DNA of 64,000 nucleotides from Balneolaceae bacterium. GTDB lineage: Bacteria > Bacteroidota > Rhodothermia > Balneolales > Balneolaceae. A program made the translations under genes and the position numbers. The notes beneath the pieces are model-generated. The model was given only the letters and a program-made list of their open reading frames with translations, was not told the origin of the DNA and ran no database searches. Where the stretch lies: assembly GCA_017795005.1 (NCBI GenBank), contig CP051242.1:62001-126000 (forward strand), written 5' to 3'. Positions 9,560 through 18,442 of this stretch are shown in pieces (position 1 is the first letter of the stretch; every line of letters starts with the position of its first letter).

Positions 9560-11719
9560 ATGTTCGTAAAAAATCTACTATCTATACTATGCACCTCGCT
9601 ACTTAGTCTTTCGCTTTACGCGCAAGATAATGCAATCCTTCTTGAGGCAGAAAATGCGGATAGTCTTGGAACTGACTATCAAGTAGTGGAAGAGCAAACT
9701 GTCACTTATGTTACCCCTTCCACTGATTTTCTAAGTGCCTCTAATCCGGGGGCGGAATCAAAAGTCATACGCTTTACTGTCACTTTTGAAGCTCCGGGTA
9801 CTTATGATGTGTATGCGAAATTGCGAGTTGGATCGGATCAGTTTAATGATGATAGTTTCTTTTTGAGTACTTCATTTGGCGAACGCGCCGTGGATTCTGA
9901 TACCGGATGGGTTGTTGTTAATGGAATTGGGAACGGTGCAGAAAATCCGAACGACTACGTACTATCCTATGAAGAAAATAATACAGGTACTCTGATTTTT
10001 AAATGGATTAATGTTTCAAAAGCTCTGGGTCCGGCTCTCACATTTACCGTTCCTGTAGATAGTCTGACTCATACCTTCATGATTGGTGCACGAGAAAATG
10101 GGCTCGATGTTGATAAAATAGCATTCGGAAATACCAATTTGTTTTACACTGTAACCAATCTTGAAAATGAAGAAGCCGGGGTTTCAGAAATACCTGAAGA
10201 GCCGGAGGCTCTAGTCATGAGTGTGGATTTCAGTGACAGCCTTCGACCGGTTACCCATGCAGGTTCCGGTGCTTTGTATGGAGTAACCGAATCTCAACCC
10301 GGTAGTATCGAAAACCAGGTTGGCCCTTTAAGTCCCCGAATGTACGTTCAGCCTGCACAAAGTGGCTCCGGACATCAATGGGGTTTTGCTGCCGCTATCC
10401 CGGTAGCCGAACGCCTTTCGGTTGTGGAAGGAACGGAAGTAACTATACGTCTCGCGGACATCAATCCAAACTTTCCTTATAACTTTATTGGCTGGGAAAA
10501 CTGGGAAGCTGAAGTACGAAAGACCATTGAGGAGAAACTAGCAGCAGAGGTAGACAATTTTTATGGGTACGAAATCTGGAATGAACAGCATGGAACCTGG
10601 CAGGAAGACAGCGACTTCTTTTCCACATTATGGGAACCAACCTATGACTTGATCAGGGAGCTGGATCCTGAAGCACGAATTATCGGACCATCCGATTCCT
10701 ATTATAATCGTACCCGGATTGAAGAGTTTCTGGATTATTGTATCGAAAACGAGTGTTTACCGGATATCATAGCCTGGCATGAATTAGGTGGCCCAAATAA
10801 CGTTAGTGCGAATATTCTAAACTATCGAAATCTGGAACGTGAACTTAGGATAGATAATCTGCCCATCAGTATAAACGAATGGTCAGGTATTAACAGAGCT
10901 GAGGATGAGGGCGCACCCGGAATTTCCGCTTCTTTTATTGCCAAGTTTGAACGTGGCGGAGTGGAAAGCAGTGCGATTTCGTGGTGGAGTCCTCCATTAG
11001 CGGGAGTTCTTGGAAGTCTGCTAACCAATAACTTCGAGCGTGGCGGTGGATGGTATTTCTTTAAGTGGTACGGAGATATGGCAGGATATATGGCTACCGT
11101 CACTCCTCCAAGCCTGAATGGTGATGGTCTGGATGGTTTCGCCAATCTTGACGTGAATAATGAGGTTGCTTCGATAATCTTTGGAGGTAATGTTACTGGT
11201 GCAGCAAATATAGAGTTGAATGGAATACCTGCTGCTTTTGGAGACAGTGTGGAAGTGATGTATCAGTACGTTGAGTGGGAAGGCCCGAATATTTCTGTTC
11301 CCGGACCGGAACTGGTGTCTATTTCCACATATAGTAACACCGAAGGAACAATCACTATTCCGGTAAATTTGCTGGATCCTATGTATGGTTATCGGATTGT
11401 GGTCACACCCGTTGGAAAAATGGTTTCCAACGAACACGAAGAATCAGTTCGTCCTGAAGCTATTACACTAAACCAGAATTATCCCAATCCATTTAACCCC
11501 AATACCGTGATTAGTTTTAACCTTCCTGAATCCGGTGAAGTAAGCTTAAAAGTGTATGATCTGATGGGTCGTGAAGTGGCGACGTTGGTTGATGGACGAC
11601 TTAATTCCGGAGAACATACTTTCAATTTTAATGCCAATGGTCTGGCAAGTGGTGTGTATTTGTATCGAATTACTTCAGGTGACTTCACTCAGGTAAAACG
11701 AATGATGTTAATTAAATAA
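9560..11719 (+). CDS. T9SS-secreted GH39-like (clan A) glycosidase with N-terminal CBM6-like domain
   Basis: A 719-residue exported protein. Signal peptide to about residue 22 (LSLSLYAQ); a beta-sandwich region at about 25-195 beginning LLEAENAD and rich in aromatic and acidic residues, resembling CBM6/CBM35-type modules; then a (beta/alpha)8-like catalytic region at about 235-600. The likely acid/base is Glu342 in YEIWNEQHG and the likely nucleophile Glu440 in PISINEWSG, typical of clan GH-A and closest by eye to GH39. The C-terminus carries a T9SS sorting domain (NYPNPFNPNTVISFNLPESG, ending KRMMLIK). Beta-xylosidase or a related exo-activity on xylan is plausible, but the family assignment is tentative. 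It starts a tightly spaced plus-strand series, with the next gene 2 bp downstream. Confidence 0.75.
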   Translation: MFVKNLLSILCTSLLSLSLYAQDNAILLEAENADSLGTDYQVVEEQTVTYVTPSTDFLSASNPGAESKVIRFTVTFEAPGTYDVYAKLRVGSDQFNDDSFFLSTSFGERAVDSDTGWVVVNGIGNGAENPNDYVLSYEENNTGTLIFKWINVSKALGPALTFTVPVDSLTHTFMIGARENGLDVDKIAFGNTNLFYTVTNLENEEAGVSEIPEEPEALVMSVDFSDSLRPVTHAGSGALYGVTESQPGSIENQVGPLSPRMYVQPAQSGSGHQWGFAAAIPVAERLSVVEGTEVTIRLADINPNFPYNFIGWENWEAEVRKTIEEKLAAEVDNFYGYEIWNEQHGTWQEDSDFFSTLWEPTYDLIRELDPEARIIGPSDSYYNRTRIEEFLDYCIENECLPDIIAWHELGGPNNVSANILNYRNLERELRIDNLPISINEWSGINRAEDEGAPGISASFIAKFERGGVESSAISWWSPPLAGVLGSLLTNNFERGGGWYFFKWYGDMAGYMATVTPPSLNGDGLDGFANLDVNNEVASIIFGGNVTGAANIELNGIPAAFGDSVEVMYQYVEWEGPNISVPGPELVSISTYSNTEGTITIPVNLLDPMYGYRIVVTPVGKMVSNEHEESVRPEAITLNQNYPNPFNPNTVISFNLPESGEVSLKVYDLMGREVATLVDGRLNSGEHTFNFNANGLASGVYLYRITSGDFTQVKRMMLIK

Positions 11720-11721
11720 CT

Positions 11722-13311
11722 ATGAAATCAACAAGACTCAATTATTTCAAAATTAAACAAACAATCATTATTTCAGCAATCTTAGGTTTGTTCTTTACTA
11801 CCACTATTGTCGCACAGGACATCGAAATTTCTGTTGACAGTACCCATCAAACTATCAGAGGATTTGGGGGAGCGTTTATAGAATTCTGGCAACCTGATCT
11901 TACTGCAACTCATGTTCAAACTGCTTTTGGGGTTGGTGATGGTGAGATAGGTTTATCAATTCTCAGGCTTGGTATTAATCCTGATTCTACTCAATGGGAT
12001 GAGAGCCTCGAAGCTGCTCAAAAAGCTCAGGAATTAGGTGCTCTAATATTTGCATCGCCATGGAATGCCCCAGCCAACCTTTTGAAAGAGGGAGTGGAAA
12101 ATGATACTGTTGCAGTAGAACATTATGCTGATTATGCAGAGCATCTAAATAATTACTACAAATACATGAAGAGAAATGGTGTGGATTTATTCGCCATATC
12201 TGTTCAGAATGAGCCTGATTTTGCAGAAGACTGGACCGGATGGAGTACCGAAGGCATGGTGAAATTTTTACGAGAAAATGCTCCTGATATTGAAACCAGA
12301 GTTATGGCTCCGGAGTCGTTCCAATTCAGAAGAGACTATACAGATCCAATATTGAACGACTCTCTTGCGACGGCTAATACTGATATCATTGGTGGTCATA
12401 TTTATGGAGGCGGGAATTCACGGTATGAATTAGCGGAAGAAAAAGGAAAAGAAGTTTGGATGACTGAATATTTATTAAATGAACATACCGGGGCCTCTTC
12501 AGAAGATTGGACAGCATTACCGGAAGAAGAAGTATGGGACCAAACCATTCAAATGGCTTATACGGTTCATCAATCTATGAAGAATAATATGCAGGCATAC
12601 ATCTGGTGGTATCTGAAACGGTATTATTCTTTTCTTGACGACGGCACATACAGAGGTATAAACGGAGAGGTTACTAAAAGGGGTTATGCTTTTTCACATT
12701 TTTCTAAATATGTACGTCCGGGTTATAAACGCATTGAGTCTGCGGGTCCGTTTGGCAGAGGTTTCCTAAGGGTAAATATAAGCGCATACAGAGACACTTT
12801 AACCGACGAAGTTGTAATCGTAGCAATTAATCAGGAGAGCGGTCCTAAACAAGTGAATTTTGTGATTAACGGGATGAACTCAGGTACTTTCTCTCCCATA
12901 CAATCTACCATTGATGATACCATAGAACCTCTGGATGATATTGCCGTTACCGGAGATTCATTCCCTTACGAGTTACCGGGAAAAAGTATTACCACCTTTA
13001 TTTCCAGTGGAATCAGTGTAAATAATGAAATCGCTGAATCGGTACCATCGAATATCAAACTGAATCAAAACTATCCAAACCCCTTCAACCCAACTACTGA
13101 AATAAGTTTTGTTCTTCCAGAATCCAATGAAGTAAGTCTTAAAATTTATGATTTGATGGGTCGGGAAATTGCCACATTGGTAGATGGACGGTTAAATGCC
13201 GGCGAACATCAGTATAACTTTGATGCAACAGGATTAGCTAGTGGAGTGTACCTCTATCAAATTACAGCCGGTGACTTCACTCAGGTAAAACGAATGATGT
13301 TGATTAAATAA
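11722..13311 (+). CDS. T9SS-secreted GH30 (subfamily 8-like) glucuronoxylanase
   Basis: Secreted endo-acting GH30 enzyme of 529 residues. Signal peptide to about residue 32 (TTTIVAQ), GH30 barrel starting TIRGFGGAFIEFW, acid/base Glu164 in SVQNEPD, nucleophile Glu249 in VWMTEY, a short side beta-domain and a T9SS sorting domain (NYPNPFNPTTEISFVLPE, ending KRMMLIK). The Trp296-Tyr297...Arg300-x-Tyr302 cluster matches the residues that contact glucuronic acid in characterised subfamily 8 xylanases, so cleavage next to methylglucuronic acid side chains is predicted. It is 2 bp from the preceding GH39-like gene and 9 bp from the next GH43 gene, so one transcript is likely. A second GH30 lies at 22321-23922. 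Confidence 0.9.
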   Translation: MKSTRLNYFKIKQTIIISAILGLFFTTTIVAQDIEISVDSTHQTIRGFGGAFIEFWQPDLTATHVQTAFGVGDGEIGLSILRLGINPDSTQWDESLEAAQKAQELGALIFASPWNAPANLLKEGVENDTVAVEHYADYAEHLNNYYKYMKRNGVDLFAISVQNEPDFAEDWTGWSTEGMVKFLRENAPDIETRVMAPESFQFRRDYTDPILNDSLATANTDIIGGHIYGGGNSRYELAEEKGKEVWMTEYLLNEHTGASSEDWTALPEEEVWDQTIQMAYTVHQSMKNNMQAYIWWYLKRYYSFLDDGTYRGINGEVTKRGYAFSHFSKYVRPGYKRIESAGPFGRGFLRVNISAYRDTLTDEVVIVAINQESGPKQVNFVINGMNSGTFSPIQSTIDDTIEPLDDIAVTGDSFPYELPGKSITTFISSGISVNNEIAESVPSNIKLNQNYPNPFNPTTEISFVLPESNEVSLKIYDLMGREIATLVDGRLNAGEHQYNFDATGLASGVYLYQITAGDFTQVKRMMLIK

Positions 13312-13320
13312 TAAAAAACT

Positions 13321-14901
13321 ATGTCCAAATTCAGGCTGATCTTACTACTCTCGTTTTATTCTTGCTTTAGTTTACAATGTGAAACTCAGCCTGAATCCTT
13401 TGCTGAGAATCCACTTATATGGGCAGATGTCCCGGATATGTCGATGATTCGAGTGGGTAACACCTATTATATGAGTAGTACCACGATGCATATGAATCCT
13501 GGTGTTCCCATTATGAAATCCACTGATCTGGTGAACTGGGAAATTGTAAGTTATACTTACGAAACGCTCGGCGATCTTGATGCCACAACGTTGGAAAATG
13601 GCGGACAAATGTATGGACGAGGTTCCTGGGCAAGTTCCTTACGATACCATGAAGGCACATTCTACTTATCCACTTTTTCTTCCACAACCGGAAGAACCTA
13701 TATCTTTACAACTAAAGATATTGAAAATGGAGAGTGGACCGAACACAGCTTTGAGCCTTCTTTACACGATAACACCCTTGTTTTTGAAGATGACAAAATT
13801 TACATGGTTTGGGGCGGAGGTCGACTGAGAATTGTTGAAATCGAAGAAGACTTATCCGGGATTAAACCGGAAACAGAGGGAGTTTTTATTGAGAATGCAA
13901 CTGCTCCGTCCGGAGATAATATTATGCTTCCCGCAGAAGGTTCTCAAATCTTCAAAGTAAATGGCACTTATTATCTGTTTAATATCTCCTGGCCTCAGGG
14001 TGGAATGAGAACGGTAATAGTTCATAAGTCAGATAACTTTCGTGGTCCCTATGAAGGCAGGGTTATGCTTCAGGATCGAGGGATTGCACAAGGCGGACTC
14101 ATTGACACACCTGAAGGTGATTGGTATGCTTACCTATTTAGAGATTATGGATCTGTTGGAAGAATTCCATATCTCGCTCCGGTTACCTGGCAAGATGGTT
14201 GGCCCGTAATCGGAATTGATGGAGCTGTTCCGGATACATTAACTGGATTACCGACAAGTAAAGGTTTGATTCCTGGTATTGTTGCCTCCGATGATTTTGA
14301 AAGAAAAGAGGGAGATCGTGAATTGCCTTTGGTTTGGCAATGGAATCATAATCCGATGGATGAATACTGGTCATTAGATGAACGCCCCGGTTTTTTAAGA
14401 CTAACTAATGACCGATCTGGAGATGAGTTTCTGACTACCAGAAATACCCTCACCCAGCGTACTATCGGACCTAAGTCTACCGGTTATGTTATGGTAGATA
14501 TCAGTGGAATGAAAAATGGAGATGTAGCCGGACTTGGAGCTCTTCAGGCAAACTACGGATATGTTGGCGTGCAAAAGGAAGACGATTCTTATTCCATCAT
14601 AATGGCAAAAGGAAGTCCTGACCAGGAAGAAGAACAAATAATAGAACGGATTTCATTAGAGCAACAAACCATATACCTGAAAATTTATGCTGACTTCTAT
14701 GAGAGACGGGATGTAGCAACATTTCATTACAGCCTTGATGGACAAAACTGGAAGCAGATCGGCAATGAATTACAAATGTCTTATACCCTTCCCCATTTTA
14801 TGGGGTATCGTTTTGCGCTCTTTAATTACGCCACCAAAAACCCCGGCGGATATGTGGAATTTGATTACTTCGAGATTGAGGGCGGAAAAACTAATAACTG
14901 A
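13321..14901 (+). CDS. GH43 beta-xylosidase/arabinofuranosidase with C-terminal beta-sandwich
   Basis: GH43 enzyme of 526 residues. The five-bladed propeller occupies about residues 30-310, with the catalytic base region at WADVPDMSMI (Asp39), pKa-modulating Asp150 in LHDNTLV and general acid Glu206 in PAEGSQI. A concanavalin-like beta-xylosidase C-terminal domain (about 325-520, DDFER...) follows, as in GH43 subfamily 12-type enzymes. The N-terminus is a signal sequence with Cys20 (FSLQC), a weak lipobox, so either a lipoprotein or a cleaved export signal. No T9SS tail is present. Normal members have a Pro after the base Asp (DP); here it reads DMS. It follows the GH30 gene by 9 bp and precedes another GH43 by 12 bp, forming a xylan-debranching set. 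Confidence 0.87.
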   Translation: MSKFRLILLLSFYSCFSLQCETQPESFAENPLIWADVPDMSMIRVGNTYYMSSTTMHMNPGVPIMKSTDLVNWEIVSYTYETLGDLDATTLENGGQMYGRGSWASSLRYHEGTFYLSTFSSTTGRTYIFTTKDIENGEWTEHSFEPSLHDNTLVFEDDKIYMVWGGGRLRIVEIEEDLSGIKPETEGVFIENATAPSGDNIMLPAEGSQIFKVNGTYYLFNISWPQGGMRTVIVHKSDNFRGPYEGRVMLQDRGIAQGGLIDTPEGDWYAYLFRDYGSVGRIPYLAPVTWQDGWPVIGIDGAVPDTLTGLPTSKGLIPGIVASDDFERKEGDRELPLVWQWNHNPMDEYWSLDERPGFLRLTNDRSGDEFLTTRNTLTQRTIGPKSTGYVMVDISGMKNGDVAGLGALQANYGYVGVQKEDDSYSIIMAKGSPDQEEEQIIERISLEQQTIYLKIYADFYERRDVATFHYSLDGQNWKQIGNELQMSYTLPHFMGYRFALFNYATKNPGGYVEFDYFEIEGGKTNN

Positions 14902-14913
14902 GTTCTAACAACT

Positions 14914-16548
14914 ATGAAAAGACTTAATGCGATTGTATTTGTGAGCGTTTTACTTCCTCAGATTATTTCTGCTCAGGTAACAAATGAGACGCCTCGTATT
15001 CCCGGAGAAAACCCCATCATAAGAAATGTATTTACTGCAGATCCTGCTGCATTAGTATATCAGGATACCGTATTTCTTTATGTTGGCCATGATGTCGCAT
15101 CTGGGGATGAAATGTTTAATATCCCCGAATGGCTTGTTTACTCCTCTGCCGATATGTTGAATTGGGAATACCGTGGAGTAGCAATGAGAGGTGCTGATTT
15201 TAGTTGGGGTGGTGGAAATTCCTGGGCTTCACAAGTAATAGAAAAAGATGGAAAATTCTGGTTCTATACCACTACCAATCATGCCGGAAATGGTAAAGAT
15301 GCGATTGGAATTGCTTTTTCGAATACGCCAGTAGGTCCTTTTGTTGATGCAAGAGGTGCAGCTCTGGTAGTTGACTCTATGACTCCGACTCCTGGGGACC
15401 CTTATGATTGGGATGATATTGATCCTACTGCTTTTGTCGATGATGACGGAACCACCTGGGTTTCATGGGGAAATCTCCATCTTTATCTCGCCAAAATGAA
15501 ACCTAATATGACTGAAATTGATGGTGAAATTGAAGAGATATACCTTCCAAACTTCACCGAAGGTCCGTGGATTCACAAGCGAAAAGACTTATACTATTTG
15601 ACTTATGCCTGTTTTGCCCATCAGGCAATGTGGGAGAAAATCTGCTATGCTACCGCTCCTTCAGTTGAAGGTCCCTGGGAGTATCAGGGAATAATAACAG
15701 ACCGAACAGAAGGAAGCTTTACTATCCATCCAGCTATCATTGAATTTAAAAACCAATGGTATTTTTTCTACCATACTGCAAAACTAACCATAGGTGCTGA
15801 ATCCGGAGCTATTGGCAGACGTGCCGTTGCTATTGAGTATTTATATTACAATAATGACGGAACAATAAAACCTGTTACAAAGACCATGAAGGGGTTGAGT
15901 ATTCTACCTAATAAGCCCGCTACTTATAAAGCACCTGTCTTTAATCTTAATGGAAAACTGACTTCTGAACAAAGTGATTTAACAATAACTCAGAGTCACG
16001 GTATTGCAGCAAAAGAGTGGGCTTGTTCACCGATTTTTACAACCACCGATAAGCCCTATCAAAATGCCATTTATTCGGAAAGCTTTAATGGTCAGGAAAA
16101 CGGGCGACAAAATGCGGAAACTATCGGACAGTCATTTAAGGTAGATACTGATTTTACGTTGAATAAAATCTCACTTTATGCAGGTGATGGATTTGGAACA
16201 GGTAAACACAATCCTGTTGAATTAGCTTTATTTGATTTGGGTAAAGTATCCCCTGATAGTACCTATTCACCTGGAAAAAACTTATTAGGTTCTGGAGGAG
16301 CATTTAAGATTAATTATACTCCTCAGGCACTGGGACTTTTGGAAATTGAGTTACCGGACGATATCAAAATAGAACTGAAATCAGGAAATACCTATATCCT
16401 TGAACTAAAAGGGGTTAGAGAAACAGCTCCTTTTTTCTGGAGAAGATCAAGAGGGGATATTTACACTTGGGGTTCTGCTTTTAAAGACAGAAAGCTTATC
16501 ACAGATAATTTCGGAACCAGTGATTTTATATTTGGGCTATATAAATAA
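14914..16548 (+). CDS. Secreted GH43 glycosidase with C-terminal beta domain
   Basis: A 544-residue GH43 protein with a cleavable signal peptide (LLPQIISAQ, about residue 20). Catalytic residues are visible as Asp43 (FTADPAAL), Asp170 (DIDPTAF) and Glu216 (FTEGPWIHK). The propeller spans about 30-335. The C-terminal 190 residues form a separate domain that is not T9SS and resembles sugar-binding or choice-of-anchor beta sandwiches, but I do not recognise it. The TADPAALVYQDTVFLYVGHD start is characteristic of the arabinofuranosidase/xylosidase subfamily 1-like GH43 group. Its substrate is probably arabinosyl or xylosyl units of xylan oligosaccharides. It is the last gene of the plus-strand series and converges on the minus-strand gene 16551-18422 with 2 bp between stops. 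Confidence 0.87.
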   Translation: MKRLNAIVFVSVLLPQIISAQVTNETPRIPGENPIIRNVFTADPAALVYQDTVFLYVGHDVASGDEMFNIPEWLVYSSADMLNWEYRGVAMRGADFSWGGGNSWASQVIEKDGKFWFYTTTNHAGNGKDAIGIAFSNTPVGPFVDARGAALVVDSMTPTPGDPYDWDDIDPTAFVDDDGTTWVSWGNLHLYLAKMKPNMTEIDGEIEEIYLPNFTEGPWIHKRKDLYYLTYACFAHQAMWEKICYATAPSVEGPWEYQGIITDRTEGSFTIHPAIIEFKNQWYFFYHTAKLTIGAESGAIGRRAVAIEYLYYNNDGTIKPVTKTMKGLSILPNKPATYKAPVFNLNGKLTSEQSDLTITQSHGIAAKEWACSPIFTTTDKPYQNAIYSESFNGQENGRQNAETIGQSFKVDTDFTLNKISLYAGDGFGTGKHNPVELALFDLGKVSPDSTYSPGKNLLGSGGAFKINYTPQALGLLEIELPDDIKIELKSGNTYILELKGVRETAPFFWRRSRGDIYTWGSAFKDRKLITDNFGTSDFIFGLYK

Positions 16549-16550
16549 CG

Positions 16551-18422
16551 TTATTTAATTAGTAGCATTCTTTTCGTGCTGGTAAACCCGCCAGCCTTAA
16601 TTCGGTAAATATACATTCCGCTTGAAAAAGCAGAAGCATCAAAACTGATGGAGTGTTCTCCGGCATTTAATCTTCCATCAAGTAGTTCCGCAACTTCTCT
16701 ACCGAGCAGGTCATATACTTTTAAGTTTACCGCAGAAGCCTTTGGGAGATTAAAGCTAATTGTAGTAGTAGGGTTGAAAGGGTTCGGGTAGTTTTGGTTA
16801 AGTGAGAAGCGATCTGGAAGAGCTTCTGTATTTTCTTCAGTACTTACCTGTATTTCTTCCGGTAATATCCATTTCACAAATGCTTCTTCTATGATCAGTC
16901 CTGTTGTTGTCGAATTATTAATTCCGAAGTAGAAGCGATCAAATGAGACTTCCGTAGCACTTTCATCTCTTGCATAGGCTTCAAAAAGATATCCTTCTCC
17001 TTCGAGTTTAGTTTTTATTGTAATGCCTACTTCCTCATCACCATAAACTCCAAATATTAGCTCATACTCTCCAGCCAATGGAGTTCCTTCTGCCTTGCGG
17101 TTGGAAAGTGGATACGTTCCTATATGCCAAATAGAATCAGTTACTGCATTAATGGTCGTAGAAGAGTCGTTTGGTGAAATCAGGTAGCCACTTAAAATGG
17201 CAGAAACATCATTCCATACATATCCAATGGCTTTTGTTGAATCAAGGGATAAGTCTTCATCCGATTTAAAAAAACCTACTTTAAAACTTCCGGGATCTTC
17301 AAACCCACCGCCTTCAAAGATTATTTTTGCAGAAAGAAGCAGACCTTCTTCCCGTGTTATACTAGCTGGAAATCCTATATCACCTGCTATACTCGCCCAT
17401 CCATCAGCTGCTTCTCCTTCTATTAGAACGTCTCCGATTAAGGAGCCTGGTGTTAGTGTCCATGAGCTATCAGAGGCATCATGTCCTCCAAATTCTCCCG
17501 GTACAAAACCCCATTCACCCAAATAAAACTCACTTGGACAAATACATATTGGCCACTCTATTGGTTCTTCTAAACCATACCGCACATTTTTTAAACTGAT
17601 TTCCGTCACACCTGCCTCGGTTCCTGCCTGCAGTGCAAATAAAAATCCATTGAAGTCTGTCTTCTGAGCAGTTGTATCTTGATGAATCCCTCTTTGGAGA
17701 TACATTTCACCTTCTTCGTCAATAAGTACCCATCGAAATTCTGTAGTTCCGTCTCTTAAGGGTTGAGCAGATATTTCAAAAGTATAATTTCCTGCTTGCA
17801 TGATTGCCCGCCTGGGTGATAATTCCGCATCGCCAATTTGAATGGTTCCTGCACTCCAGGTAGAAATCCAGCTTCCACCGTTCACTGCCCAGGCATTCCC
17901 AACACCACCCTGACCGGAAATAGTACCATTATCTCCAACCTGATTGGTAATCAAATACCCAAAAGCACTTTCTTCATTAGAAAATATTCCAGCCGAATCG
18001 GTTCCTTCATATTGAGCATAACCCCATTGTGCAGAATCGGTGTACTGATGATTTAAGGTTCCGCTATCGGTATGATTGAATATTCCAAACCGGAGAGGAT
18101 TCCATTCTGTAAGAGCTCCATTTATTGAAAGTGTTCCCCGTACAACTAGGGTAGAATCCAATGTAGCTTTAAGTGTATCATCGAATGCTCCACGAATACT
18201 CGTCCAATATACATTTGGGCTTTCGGAACCGCCAAGATAAACTTCACCGTCTTTAGTGGTAGAATCGTTATTAATGGTCCAACCAGAATCGATTAATCTA
18301 CCACCAATATCTCCCCAGTCTTTAATTAAGGTTTGACCATAAGAAGGTGCTACTACCAACATTAAAAGTAGAATGAGAATAGCACTCCTCAATATCTTTT
18401 TTTTAAATCTTAGGTTATTCAT
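16551..18422 (-). CDS. T9SS-sorted protein with unrecognised beta-sandwich-like modules (A-B type)
   Basis: I do not recognise an enzymatic family. The 623-residue protein has a signal peptide (LLMLVVAPSYGQ), an N-terminal module A (about 32-290: DWGDIGGRLIDSGW, IRGAFDD, FGYLITNQ, GQGGVGNAWAVNGGSWISTW), a second module B (about 300-520: GEWGFVPGEFGG, IFEGGGFEDPGSF, SGYLISPND) and a T9SS sorting domain ending in KRMLLIK. The same A and B modules occur as A-A-A-B in the protein at 24053-27538. Gly, Trp and Asn richness and the absence of conserved acidic catalytic pairs suggest a binding or adhesive role rather than hydrolysis. It is the last gene after two beta-helix-like paralogues, 20 bp downstream, and is probably co-transcribed with them. 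Confidence 0.75.
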   Translation of the reverse strand: MNNLRFKKKILRSAILILLLMLVVAPSYGQTLIKDWGDIGGRLIDSGWTINNDSTTKDGEVYLGGSESPNVYWTSIRGAFDDTLKATLDSTLVVRGTLSINGALTEWNPLRFGIFNHTDSGTLNHQYTDSAQWGYAQYEGTDSAGIFSNEESAFGYLITNQVGDNGTISGQGGVGNAWAVNGGSWISTWSAGTIQIGDAELSPRRAIMQAGNYTFEISAQPLRDGTTEFRWVLIDEEGEMYLQRGIHQDTTAQKTDFNGFLFALQAGTEAGVTEISLKNVRYGLEEPIEWPICICPSEFYLGEWGFVPGEFGGHDASDSSWTLTPGSLIGDVLIEGEAADGWASIAGDIGFPASITREEGLLLSAKIIFEGGGFEDPGSFKVGFFKSDEDLSLDSTKAIGYVWNDVSAILSGYLISPNDSSTTINAVTDSIWHIGTYPLSNRKAEGTPLAGEYELIFGVYGDEEVGITIKTKLEGEGYLFEAYARDESATEVSFDRFYFGINNSTTTGLIIEEAFVKWILPEEIQVSTEENTEALPDRFSLNQNYPNPFNPTTTISFNLPKASAVNLKVYDLLGREVAELLDGRLNAGEHSISFDASAFSSGMYIYRIKAGGFTSTKRMLLIK

Positions 18423-18442
18423 AATGTCATCACCAATAGATT

